In this document: in pieces, positions 32,915 through 40,900 of the stretch
How positions within the stretch are numbered: the stretch's first letter is position 1
Layout of the letters: every line of letters begins with the position of its first letter
Assembly (NCBI RefSeq): GCF_012273655.1
Contig: NZ_JAAWWP010000001.1
Coordinates: forward strand, 372,001-436,000
Source of the DNA: Streptomyces physcomitrii
Lineage (GTDB): Bacteria; Actinomycetota; Actinomycetes; Streptomycetales; Streptomycetaceae
Length of the DNA: 64,000 nt
Direction of reading: 5' to 3'
The notes under the pieces: model-generated
The model's input: the letters and a program-made list of their open reading frames with translations, nothing else
What the model was told of the DNA's origin: nothing
Database searches by the model: none
Made by a program: the position numbers and the translations under genes

Positions 32915-33358
32915 TCAGGAGGCGGCCACCTCCCGTTCCGCCTTGGCGTCGTACTGGGCGCGGGCGGCGGCGATCTCGTTCTGGTGTTCCTCCGTCCACA
33001 CGACCAGGCTGCGGATGGTGTCGTGGAGGGTCACGCCCAGCTGGGTCAGCTCGTAGTCCACCCGGGGCGGGACCACCGGGTAGACCGTGCGCAGAACCAG
33101 CCCGTCGCGCTCCAGTTGACGGAGCGTCACGGTCAGCATGCGCTGGCTGATCCCCTCGATCTGCCTGCGCAGTTCGGAGAAGCGCAGGGTGCGCCGGTCC
33201 AGCAGCGCGATGACGAGCAGTGACCACTTGTCGGCCACCCGGTCGAGGATCTGCCGGACCTCACAGCCCTGGCGGGTGTCCCACTGCATCACCTCGTAGT
33301 CGTCGTCGGTACCCGTGCAGTGAGTCGGTGACTTTAAAGTGCCTTCTTCCATAAGCAT
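32915..33358 (-). CDS. HxlR-family winged-helix transcriptional regulator
   Basis: 147 aa if started at ATG 33358. The HxlR core begins GCEVRQILDRVADKWSLLV, followed by LRFSELRRQIEGISQRMLT (recognition helix region) and LVLRTVYPVVPPRVDYEL (wing). The Cys in the GCEVR segment is the position used by redox- or electrophile-sensing members. An alternative ATG at 33289 (MQWDTRQ) would give 124 aa and leave the 33-bp repeat at 33317-33349 as an upstream operator; with the longer start the repeat is coding and includes a TTA codon. The gene is divergent from the MFS exporter, a common regulator/exporter pairing, so it probably controls that promoter and possibly the PNPOx-like gene that carries the same repeat. 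Confidence 0.82.
   Translation of the reverse strand: MLMEEGTLKSPTHCTGTDDDYEVMQWDTRQGCEVRQILDRVADKWSLLVIALLDRRTLRFSELRRQIEGISQRMLTVTLRQLERDGLVLRTVYPVVPPRVDYELTQLGVTLHDTIRSLVVWTEEHQNEIAAARAQYDAKAEREVAAS
33317..33349. repeat. 33-bp repeat copy A (candidate HxlR operator)
   Basis: This differs from the copy at 37342-37374 by one base. The centre is the perfect palindrome ACTTTAAAGT (33331-33340), with weaker flanking dyad symmetry. It lies at the 5' end of the HxlR gene and upstream of the divergent MFS gene. Confidence 0.7.
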
Positions 33359-33379
33359 TCAGCCTGCCGGAAGATGCAC

Positions 33380-33400
33380 GTGGTTACAAGTGGGAACCAC
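33380..33400. promoter_or_regulatory. Inverted repeat upstream of the MFS exporter
   Basis: GTGGTT (33380-33385) and AACCAC (33395-33400) are separated by 9 bp in the divergent HxlR/MFS intergenic region. This is a possible second operator; the arms are short. Confidence 0.3.
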
Positions 33401-33492
33401 CCCTTAGCGCCCTCCCCTTTTTCTGTCGCGCCGAACGCCGTACGGCGTTTACCGGTGTTCCCTTCTCCGTTCTCCGACAAGGAGCCATTCCC

Positions 33493-34962
33493 GTGTCCAC
33501 ACCGCAATCTCCATCGAGCAGCGGCACCGAACGCATGAGTGGGCGCGCCTGGGGCGTGCTGTTCGTGCTCTGCGGTGCGATCTTCCTCGAAGGCGTCGAC
33601 GTCGCCATGCTCAACGTGGCGCTGCCCTCGATCCGTGCCGACCTCGACCTGTCGACCGGCACCCTCCAGTGGGTCATGAGCGCCTACGTCCTCGGCTACG
33701 GCGGCTTCATGCTGCTCGGCGGACGCGCGGCGGACCTCTTCGGCCGCCGTCAGATGTTCGTCTTCTGGCTGACCGTCTTCCTGCTCTTCTCCGGACTCGG
33801 CGGTATCGCCACCGAGGGCTGGATGCTCCTGGTCGCCCGCTTCGTGACCGGTGTCGCGGCGGCGTTCATGACGCCCGCGGGCCTGTCCATCATCACCACC
33901 AGCTTCGCGGAGGGCCCCCAGCGCAACAAGGCGCTCCTGGTCTACTCCGGCACCGCGGCGGGCGGCTTCTCCATCGGCCTGGTCCTCGGCGGTCTGCTGG
34001 CCGCGGTCGACTGGCGCTGGGTCTTCTTCGCCCCGGTCATCCTCTCGGTGATCATCCTCATCGCCGCGCTCGCCCTCATCCCCAAGTCCCCGCGCCCCGG
34101 GCGCGACGGCCAGCCGGTGGACGTCACCGGCGCGGTCACCGTCACCGCGGCCATCGTGCTGATGGTCCTCGCCGTCGAGCGCGCCGCGCACGCGGACCTG
34201 TGGCAGACCCTGCTCTGCGTCGCCGCCGGCCTCGTCTTCTTCGTGGCCTTCACCCTGACCGAGCGCAAGTCCGCGGCGCCGCTGGTGCGCCTCGGCATCC
34301 TGCGCACCGGTTCGCTGCTGCGCGCCAACCTCGCGGGGCTGCTCTTCGCCGCCGGCTTCTTCGGCTTCCAGTTCGTCGCCGTCCTCTACCTCCAGGAACT
34401 GCGCGGCTGGTCCACCCTGGAGACCAGCTTCGCGATGATGGTCATCGGCATCGACGCGGTGCTCTCGCCGACCCTGACCCCGAAGCTGGTGGAGAAGTTC
34501 GGCAACGCCCGGGTCATCTTCGGCGGCCTGGTCCTCGCGGCCCTGTCGTACGCCCTGTTCCTGCCGCTGCAGCTGGACTGGACGTACATGATGATGTTCC
34601 CGAGCCTGCTCATCCTCGGCCTCGCCTTCTCGCTGGCCTACGGTCCGCTGACCATCGTCGCCACCGAGGGCATCGCGGAGGAGGAGCAGGGCGTCGCCGG
34701 CGGACTCCTCTACACCTGCTTCCAGTTCGGTGCCGCGCTCGGCCTGTCCTCCGTCACCGCGGTCAGCGAGGCGGCCACCGACGGCGCCTCGCCGGACGCC
34801 ATCCTCGACGGCTACCGCATCGGCCTGATCGTGCCGCTCGGCGCGGCCCTGCTCGCCGCGTTCATCAGCGCCTTCGGCCTGCGGAACAAGTCCACCACCA
34901 CGCCCGACGCCCCGGTGGCGGACGGCGGTCCGGTCATGGAGTCGGTCAAGACCACCTCCTGA
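33493..34962 (+). CDS. MFS drug exporter, DHA2-like (14 TM)
   Basis: A 489-aa major facilitator protein of the EmrB/QacA type. TM1 contains the family motif region LEGVDVAMLNVALPSI. The loop 2-3 motif A appears as GGRAADLFGRRQMF. Hydrophobic segments extend to about residue 465 and are consistent with 14 helices. GTG start at 33493 with AAGGAG upstream. Role: efflux of the cluster product or an intermediate, hence self-protection (inference from location inside the cluster and from the adjacent divergent HxlR regulator). Two hairpins follow the gene. Confidence 0.9.
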   Translation: MSTPQSPSSSGTERMSGRAWGVLFVLCGAIFLEGVDVAMLNVALPSIRADLDLSTGTLQWVMSAYVLGYGGFMLLGGRAADLFGRRQMFVFWLTVFLLFSGLGGIATEGWMLLVARFVTGVAAAFMTPAGLSIITTSFAEGPQRNKALLVYSGTAAGGFSIGLVLGGLLAAVDWRWVFFAPVILSVIILIAALALIPKSPRPGRDGQPVDVTGAVTVTAAIVLMVLAVERAAHADLWQTLLCVAAGLVFFVAFTLTERKSAAPLVRLGILRTGSLLRANLAGLLFAAGFFGFQFVAVLYLQELRGWSTLETSFAMMVIGIDAVLSPTLTPKLVEKFGNARVIFGGLVLAALSYALFLPLQLDWTYMMMFPSLLILGLAFSLAYGPLTIVATEGIAEEEQGVAGGLLYTCFQFGAALGLSSVTAVSEAATDGASPDAILDGYRIGLIVPLGAALLAAFISAFGLRNKSTTTPDAPVADGGPVMESVKTTS

Positions 34963-34997
34963 CGCCCCGCCCGCCGCGCGGGCACCGCGGACGCATT

Positions 34998-35028
34998 GCC
35001 CCAGGCGCACATCCCCCGTGCCTGGGGC
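34998..35028 (+). terminator. Hairpin after MFS gene
   Basis: GCCCCAGGC (34998-35006) pairs with GCCTGGGGC (35020-35028), 36 bp after the MFS stop codon. Confidence 0.55.
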
Positions 35029-35060
35029 GATGCCCGTTCTCCTGCTGCCGTCCTTCTCCG

Positions 35061-35091
35061 AAATGGCCGGGCCCACCGCCCGGTCATTTTT
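35061..35091 (+). terminator. Rho-independent-like terminator with T-run
   Basis: AAATGGCCGGGC (35061-35072) pairs with GCCCGGTCATTT (35078-35089), with one G-T wobble, and runs into TTTTT. It lies just before the next transcription unit at 35222. Confidence 0.65.
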
Positions 35092-35104
35092 CGTCATCCG
35101 GCCC

Positions 35105-35133
35105 TGAGATTTTCGGATTACCGGCGTGAGAGT
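35105..35133 (+). promoter_or_regulatory. Candidate SARP-type box upstream of monooxygenase 3
   Basis: TGAGATT (35105), GATTACC (35116) and TGAGAGT (35127) keep the 11-bp period. AAGAAT (35143-35148) is a weak -10 nine bp downstream. Only the central heptamer matches the other sites well. Confidence 0.35.
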
Positions 35134-35221
35134 GCCGCTCGCAAGAATGTGAGCCGCGCATCCCACGATTCGTGAATCCGTTCCGGAAATACGCCCGGAC
35201 GTAAATCTCTGAGGAGGCAGG

Positions 35222-36400
35222 ATGACCACGACCGACAGCGCGGTTGCTGCGGTATTCGAGGAAGTCAAGGCCCTCGCCACCCGGTTCCGGGACAGTGCGA
35301 AGGAGTCCGAGGAGCGCCGTTGGCTCCCGGACGAGAACATCGAACTCCTCGAAAAGAGCGGGGTGTTCCGCCTGGGCGTGCCGAAGCGCTTCGGCGGTCT
35401 GGAGGCCCCGGTCGCCGACCAGGTCCGGGTGCTGAGCGAGATCTCCCGCGCCGACACGGCCACCGGCTGGGTCGCCATGATCTGGGTGTCCAGCTCCTGG
35501 GTGCCGAGCCTCTTCCCCGACGAGACCCAGCAGGAGGTCTACGCCCGGGGGACGGCCCGGGTCTCCACCGGCTTCTCCCCGACCGGCGTACTGACCCCCG
35601 AGGACGGCGGCTTCTCGCTGAGCGGCAGCTGGAAGTGGATGTCGGGCTGCCGCGGCGCCGGCTGGGCCCTGCTCGCCTCGATCCTCCCCGCCGAGGACGG
35701 CACCCCGGTGCCGCACGCCGCCCTGGTGCCCCTCTCCGAGCTGGAGATCGCCGACGACTGGCATGCCGCCGCCGCCTCGGGCACCGGCAGCTCCACGGTG
35801 ACCGCCACCGGGGTGAAGGTCCCCGCCCGGCGGGTGGTCAGCCTGCTCGACGTGCTCGGCGGCACCACCGGTGACCGCAGCAACACCGGTGCCACCGGCC
35901 GTAATTACGCCTTCATCCCGTTCTTCATGGCCCAGGGCGCCTCCGCCTACCTCGGCATCGCCCGCGGCGCCTTCGAACTGTTCCTGGAGCGGCTGCCGGG
36001 ACGCGGCATCACGTACACCTCCTGGGCCGACCAGAGCCAGTCGCCGCTCACCCAGATCCAGGTCGCCACGGCCGCGAACAAGATCTCCGCGGCCGAGGCG
36101 CTCCAGTCGACCTGGCTGGAGCTGATCCAGCGGCACGCCGACGCGGGCACCCAGCCCTCGATCGAGGAGCGCGCGGCGGTCCGCGGCAAGGCCGGTTACG
36201 CGATCCAGCTCGCCAAGGAGGCGGTGGACGAGCTGTTCGAGGCGAGCGGCGCCTCGGTGATCATGCGGGACGTGCCCTTCCAGCGCTTCCACCGGGACCT
36301 GCGCGGACTCGCGCTGCACGCCCTGTTCGCCTTCACCACCAACCAGGAAGTGCACGGGCGGGCCCTCCTCGGCCTGGCTCCGGACACGCCCTTCCTCTGA
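35222..36400 (+). CDS. Acyl-CoA-dehydrogenase-fold flavin-dependent monooxygenase 3
   Basis: A 392-aa third paralog. It shares NTGATGRNYAF, LFLERLPGRGITYTSW and FQRFHRDLRGLALHALF with the other two, and resembles the 2962-4137 protein more closely than the 31610-32788 protein in the region before the C-terminal domain. Like them it probably uses reduced flavin supplied by the product of 1302-1853. ATG 35222 follows a strong GAGGAGGCAGG ribosome site. It is followed by a hairpin and then by the NmrA-like reductase 69 bp later, so the two may be co-transcribed with attenuation between them. Confidence 0.85.
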   Translation: MTTTDSAVAAVFEEVKALATRFRDSAKESEERRWLPDENIELLEKSGVFRLGVPKRFGGLEAPVADQVRVLSEISRADTATGWVAMIWVSSSWVPSLFPDETQQEVYARGTARVSTGFSPTGVLTPEDGGFSLSGSWKWMSGCRGAGWALLASILPAEDGTPVPHAALVPLSELEIADDWHAAAASGTGSSTVTATGVKVPARRVVSLLDVLGGTTGDRSNTGATGRNYAFIPFFMAQGASAYLGIARGAFELFLERLPGRGITYTSWADQSQSPLTQIQVATAANKISAAEALQSTWLELIQRHADAGTQPSIEERAAVRGKAGYAIQLAKEAVDELFEASGASVIMRDVPFQRFHRDLRGLALHALFAFTTNQEVHGRALLGLAPDTPFL

Positions 36401-36410
36401 GCCGCGACAG

Positions 36411-36443
36411 CCGGGGGCACCCGACTCGCGCGGGTGCCCCCGG
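36411..36443 (+). terminator. Hairpin between monooxygenase 3 and NmrA-like gene
   Basis: CCGGGGGCACCC (36411-36422) pairs perfectly with GGGTGCCCCCGG (36432-36443). It ends 26 nt before the ATG of the next gene, so it could terminate or attenuate read-through. Confidence 0.6.
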
Positions 36444-36469
36444 GCCATTTCGAGACGGGAAGAACGCAC

Positions 36470-37312
36470 ATGGCCAACAACGGGATCCTGGTTCTGGGCG
36501 GTACGGGCAAGACCGGCCGGCGACTCGTCAGCACGCTGCGCGCCAGGGGCGCCGAGGTCCGCGCGGCCAGCCGCTCCGGGGAGGTCCGCTTCGACTGGGA
36601 CGACCGGAGCACCTGGGCGCCGGCCTTCACCGGCGTGCGCGCCGCCTATGTGGTGGACCTGCAGGACAAGCCCGGTCAGTGGGACGCCGAGACCCAGATC
36701 CGGGCGCTCGCCGAGCAGGCCGTGGCGCAGGGCGTCGAACGCCTGGTCCTGCTGCAGGCGCGGGTGCACGGACTGGTCGGCGGCAAGGACCTGAAGGCGG
36801 GGGAGGGCGCGGTGCGCGAGTCCGGCGCCGAGTGGACCATCCTGCGCCCGAACTGGTTCTTCCAGAACTTCGACGAGGGCGTCCTGTTCGACGCCGTACT
36901 CGCCGGGGAGCTGCGGCTGCCCGCCGGTCAGGGCCGCGAGCCCTTCGTCGACGCGGGCGACGTGGCGGAGGTGGCGGCGGCGGCCCTCCTGGAGGACGGC
37001 CACCAGGGGCAGATCCACGAACTGAGCGGCCCCGCCTCGCTCAGCCTCGCCGAGGCGGCGGCCCTGCTCTCCGAGGCGAGCGGCCGCGAGATCCGCTACG
37101 TGCCCGTGGACCACCAGGAGTACGTGGACGAACTCGTCTCCTACGAGGTCCCGGCGGACTACGCGCTCTTCGTGGCCGACCTGGTCGCCCAGATCAGGGA
37201 CAACCACAACACCGCCACCACCCCGACGGTCGAGCGGATTCTCGGCCGCCCGCCGCGCGATTTCGCCGACTTCGCGAAGTCCGCCGCCGCGGACGGTGTC
37301 TGGCAGGACTGA
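36470..37312 (+). CDS. NmrA-like NAD(P)-binding reductase
   Basis: 280 aa from MANNGILVLGGTGKTGRRLV; the ATG at 36470 was chosen for its GGGAAG site, and an upstream in-frame start at 36434 lacks one. The N-terminal GGTGKTG is the dinucleotide-binding motif of atypical short-chain dehydrogenases (NmrA/azoreductase-like). YVVDLQDKPG and the later LRPNWFFQNF segment are typical of the family, which often lacks the classical YxxxK pair. It may act as an NAD(P)H-dependent reductase or isomerase late in the pathway, or as a redox sensor. The substrate is unknown. Confidence 0.78.
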   Translation: MANNGILVLGGTGKTGRRLVSTLRARGAEVRAASRSGEVRFDWDDRSTWAPAFTGVRAAYVVDLQDKPGQWDAETQIRALAEQAVAQGVERLVLLQARVHGLVGGKDLKAGEGAVRESGAEWTILRPNWFFQNFDEGVLFDAVLAGELRLPAGQGREPFVDAGDVAEVAAAALLEDGHQGQIHELSGPASLSLAEAAALLSEASGREIRYVPVDHQEYVDELVSYEVPADYALFVADLVAQIRDNHNTATTPTVERILGRPPRDFADFAKSAAADGVWQD

Positions 37313-37341
37313 ACCGCCGGGGCATGCCTCGCGGTTTCTCC

Positions 37342-37374
37342 GCAGTGAGTCGGTGACTTCAAAGTGCCTTCTTC
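37342..37374. repeat. 33-bp repeat copy B upstream of PNPOx-like gene
   Basis: Matches 33317-33349 at 32 of 33 positions; the core here is ACTTCAAAGT. It lies 82 bp before the PNPOx-like start codon, in the same orientation as copy A. It is either a shared operator of the HxlR regulator or a remnant of the regulator's 5' coding end: the one difference is synonymous (TTA/TTG) in that reading frame. Confidence 0.7.
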
Positions 37375-37456
37375 TGAACGGGGAAACCGTGAGGCATGCT
37401 GGATCGCGCGGGCAGGAAGTGCGCCTTTTTATCCACCTGATTTTCGAGGTATCGCG

Positions 37457-37948
37457 ATGGCTGCTGCAAAAGTGAGAACATTCGCCGAGATCGAGGACAA
37501 GTTCGTCCAGTACATTCAGGAGATCGTCTACTGCACGATGATCACGGTGGACAAGAAGAACCGTCCCCGCGCACGCGTGCTGCTGCCCATCTGGGAGACG
37601 GTCGACGGAAAGCCGGTCGGCTGGCTCGCGGCGTACAAGACCCCGGTCAAGGTGGCGCACCTCGCGAACAATCCGCACACCACCTATTCGTACTGGAGCC
37701 CCAACCAGAACGCCGTGTTCGTCGACAGCGTCTCGCGCTGGGTCGACGACCCGGAGACTAAGCGCTACTCCTGGGACCTCTACCGCAAGGGCAGCCCCGC
37801 GGGCGTCGGCTACAACCCGCTCAACTTCTGGCGCGGAGGCCCCGAGGACCCCAAGTACGACGTGCTGCGCATCGAGCCCTGGCGCGTCCAGGTGCTGCGC
37901 GGCACCGACCTGAGCAGCCGCATCTGGACCGACGAGTCCGCGGCCTGA
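37457..37948 (+). CDS. Pyridoxamine-5'-phosphate-oxidase-like flavin/F420-binding split-barrel protein
   Basis: 163 aa from MAAAKVRTFAEIEDK (ATG 37457, GAGG upstream). An in-frame start at 37364 would run from the 33-bp repeat and has no ribosome site. The split-barrel signature includes YCTMITVDKKNRPRARVLLPIWE and later KVAHLANNPHTTYSYW, as in general-stress-protein-26-like PNPOx proteins that bind FMN or F420. A reaction cannot be assigned. It may reduce a C=C or C=N bond, or act in flavin chemistry linked to the monooxygenases. The preceding gene is 144 bp upstream, and the gene carries its own candidate operator. Confidence 0.72.
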   Translation: MAAAKVRTFAEIEDKFVQYIQEIVYCTMITVDKKNRPRARVLLPIWETVDGKPVGWLAAYKTPVKVAHLANNPHTTYSYWSPNQNAVFVDSVSRWVDDPETKRYSWDLYRKGSPAGVGYNPLNFWRGGPEDPKYDVLRIEPWRVQVLRGTDLSSRIWTDESAA

Positions 37949-37973
37949 TCCCCCCCGCGGGACAGGCGCGGGC

Positions 37974-40900
37974 TCACCTCGGCCGAGGTGCCCGAGCCGC
38001 TCCCGCCCCCTCCTCGACCAGAGCGGCGGAGGGCTCCTGTTCGGCGTGCGCGGCGGTGAGATGGTCCACCGCCGCGCCCGCGGCGAACTCGGCGGCGTAG
38101 ACCGCGCCCAGCTCCGCCTCGGCGCGGGCGCCGATCCGCTCGACGTCCCGGCGCTCCGCCAGGGGCAGCGGCGCCCCGGCCCGCGCCCGGGTCGAGGAGG
38201 CGGTGCCGAGCAGGCGGGCCGCGCGCCGCGGCCGTCCGGCCAGGGCGTGGGCGCCCGCGAGTCCCTCCAGGGCCAGGGCCACCGCCCGCGCGTCCTCGGT
38301 GGCGAGGGCAGCGGTCAGGCCCTCGCGGTGCAGGGTGAGCGCGGCGTCGGCGTCCCCGCGCAGCTCGGCGGCGAAGCCGAGTTCGGCCAGCACCAGCGCG
38401 AGCCCGTTGCTGGCTCCCCGGCTGGCGTTCCACTCGCGCCAGGGCGTCAGATGGGTCTCGGCGGTGTCCAGTTCGCCCTGGCGGCGGGCGCCGAGGGCCA
38501 GGCCCAGCTCGGCCATCTGCGCCGCGGGCTGGTTCCCCTGCTCCACGGCGAGACGCAGCGCCCGCCGGTGGAACTCCTCCGCCGCCGCGTGCCGCCCCGA
38601 CAGCAGGGCGATCCGGCCGAGACCGGACAGCTGGCGGGAGACCTCCGACCAGAGTTCCAGGGACTGCGCCATCCGCAGGCCCTCCCGGTGCAGGGCGGCG
38701 GCCCGCTCGTAGTCCGCGGTGATCTCGGCGTGCACGCCCAGCGCCTCGGCCGCCTTCAACTGCCCCCAGACATCGCCGAGCCGGTCGAACTGGGCCCGGG
38801 CCTCCAGGGCGTTGTCCCGCAGCGCCGCCAGATCCCCGCGCGCCATGGCGAGGGCCGCCCTGCTGTTCAGCGCGGCGGCCACTCCCCAGGGGTCCTGCAG
38901 GGCGCGGAAGTCGAGCAGGGCGCGGTTCACATGCTCCTCGCTCGCCGCCGAGTTGCCGACCTCCCACTGGGCGAAGCCGAGGAACCACTCCGCCCTGGCC
39001 CGCCCCACCGTGCGCTCCGCGGAGCCGGTGCGGCCCGCCCGGTCGCACTCCTCGTCCGGCTCGCCCTCGCCGAGCAGCAGCCGGAAGCCCTCGCCCCAGG
39101 TCGCCGCCTCGGCCGTGGCGACGGCGGGCGCCGGTCCCTCGGTCTCCAGCGCGCAGGCCAGGAAGCGGCAGGCTTCGCCGAGTCGCCCGCTGAGGAACCA
39201 GTACCAGGCGAGGGCGTTGACGATCCGCAGGGCCAGCGGGGCGGCGCCGGTGCGCTTGGCGGTCTCCAGGGCCTGCCGGAAGTTGGCCGCCTCCGCGGCG
39301 AGCAGGCGCAGCCGGTTCTGCTGGCCCGGTCCGTGCAGCCGCGGGCGGGCGCGTTCGGCCAGCTCGGTGTAGTACCGGGCGTGGCACACGGCGATCTCCT
39401 CGGCCTCCCCCGACTCCTGGAGCCTGCGCTGCGCGTACACCCAGACGGATTCCAGGAGCCGGAAGCGGGCCGCCGTCGGCCCGTCGGAGCGGACCACCAG
39501 CGAGCGGTCCACCAGCCGGGCCAGGATGTCGACGACCTCCGCGCGGGGCATCCCGCCGCCTGCGGAGAGCTCCTCGGCAGCGCTCAGCGCGCAGCCCTCG
39601 GCGTGCACCGCGAGACGGCGGAGCACCACCTGCTCCTGCGGGCTGAGCAGGCTCCAGCTCCAGTCGATGGTGGCCTGCAGGGTCTGCTGGCGCGGCGGGG
39701 CGCCGCGGTAGCCGCTGTTGAGGATCTGGAAGCGGTCGTCGAGGCGGGCGAGCAGTTCACGGACCCCGAGGGCGCGCACCCGGGTCGCCGCCAGCTCCAG
39801 GGCGAGCGGGATGCCGTCGAGGCGGCGGCAGACGGCCGCCACGCTGGGCGCGGAGTCGGCGTCCAGGACGAAGGAGGGGTCGGCCGCCGCGGCGCGGGCC
39901 ACGAACAGCTGCACGGCGCTGGAGCGCTCCAGGTGGGCCGGTTCGTCCCGGGCGGGGAGTTCCAGCGGCGGCACCGCCCAGACCGTCTCGCCGCTGACCC
40001 GCAGCGGCTCCTGACTGGTCGCGAGGACCTTCACCCCGCGGCCGCTCGCGAGCAGCCGGTCGACGAGCCCGGCCACCGCGTCCACCACGTGTTCGCAGTT
40101 GTCGAGCACCAGGAGCAGCCTGCGCGGGGCGACGGTCTGCGCCAGCCGCTCGGCCGGGCCCTGTAAGGAGGCGACCGGACCGGCGCCCTCGGACTCCTCG
40201 CGGATGCCGAGGACCGTCATCACCCGCCGCGCGAGGTCCTCGGCGGTGACCGGATCGTCGGCCGCCCCCGCCCCCGCCAGCTCCACCAGCCAGACGCCGT
40301 CGGGGAATTCGGCGGTCAGCCCGCCCGCCACGGCGAGCGCGAGCCGGGTCTTGCCCACCCCGCCGGCGCCGGTGAGGGTGACCAGCCGGTGCGGCCGGAT
40401 GAGCCGCCTGCCGTCGGCGAGCGCCTGCTCCCGGCCGACCAGGGGGTTCACCGGATCGGGGAGGTTGGTACGGGCGCGGACCGCCGGTTCGGCGGCGGGC
40501 GCGCTGTCCTGGAGCCCGGGGTCCTGCCTCAGGATGGCCTGCTGCAGGGCGTCGATCGCGGCGCCGGGCACCAGGCCCAGTTCCTCGCGGAGCCGGCGGC
40601 GCAGATCGGTGTAGCTGTCCAGCGCCTCCACGGAGCGCCCGGCCCGGTGCAGGGCGTGCATCTGCGCCCTGCGCAGCCGTTCGCGCAGCGGGTGCGCGGT
40701 CACCACCGGGGTCAGCTCCTCCACCACCAGGCTGTGCTCACCGAGTTCGAGCCGGGCCTCCGCGTGCTCCTCGATCGCGGTGAGCCGGGCCTCGTCGAGG
40801 CTCGCCACGGCGGTCCGTACGAAGGAGTCCCGGGTGAAGTCGGCGAAGGCGGGCCCCCGCCACAGCGCCAGCGCGTCCGAGAGCACCGCCGCCTTGCCGC

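Noticed and set aside
33493..33660. The 40-bp GTTTACC-containing stretch before the MFS gene as a SARP box
   Set aside because: Only one heptamer at 33447 resembles the motif and the following 11-bp positions do not match, so it was not listed.
37159..37362. Small minus-strand open frame starting MKSPTHC
   Set aside because: Its first residues come from the 33-bp repeat, the rest is antisense to the NmrA-like gene and no HxlR-like sequence follows.
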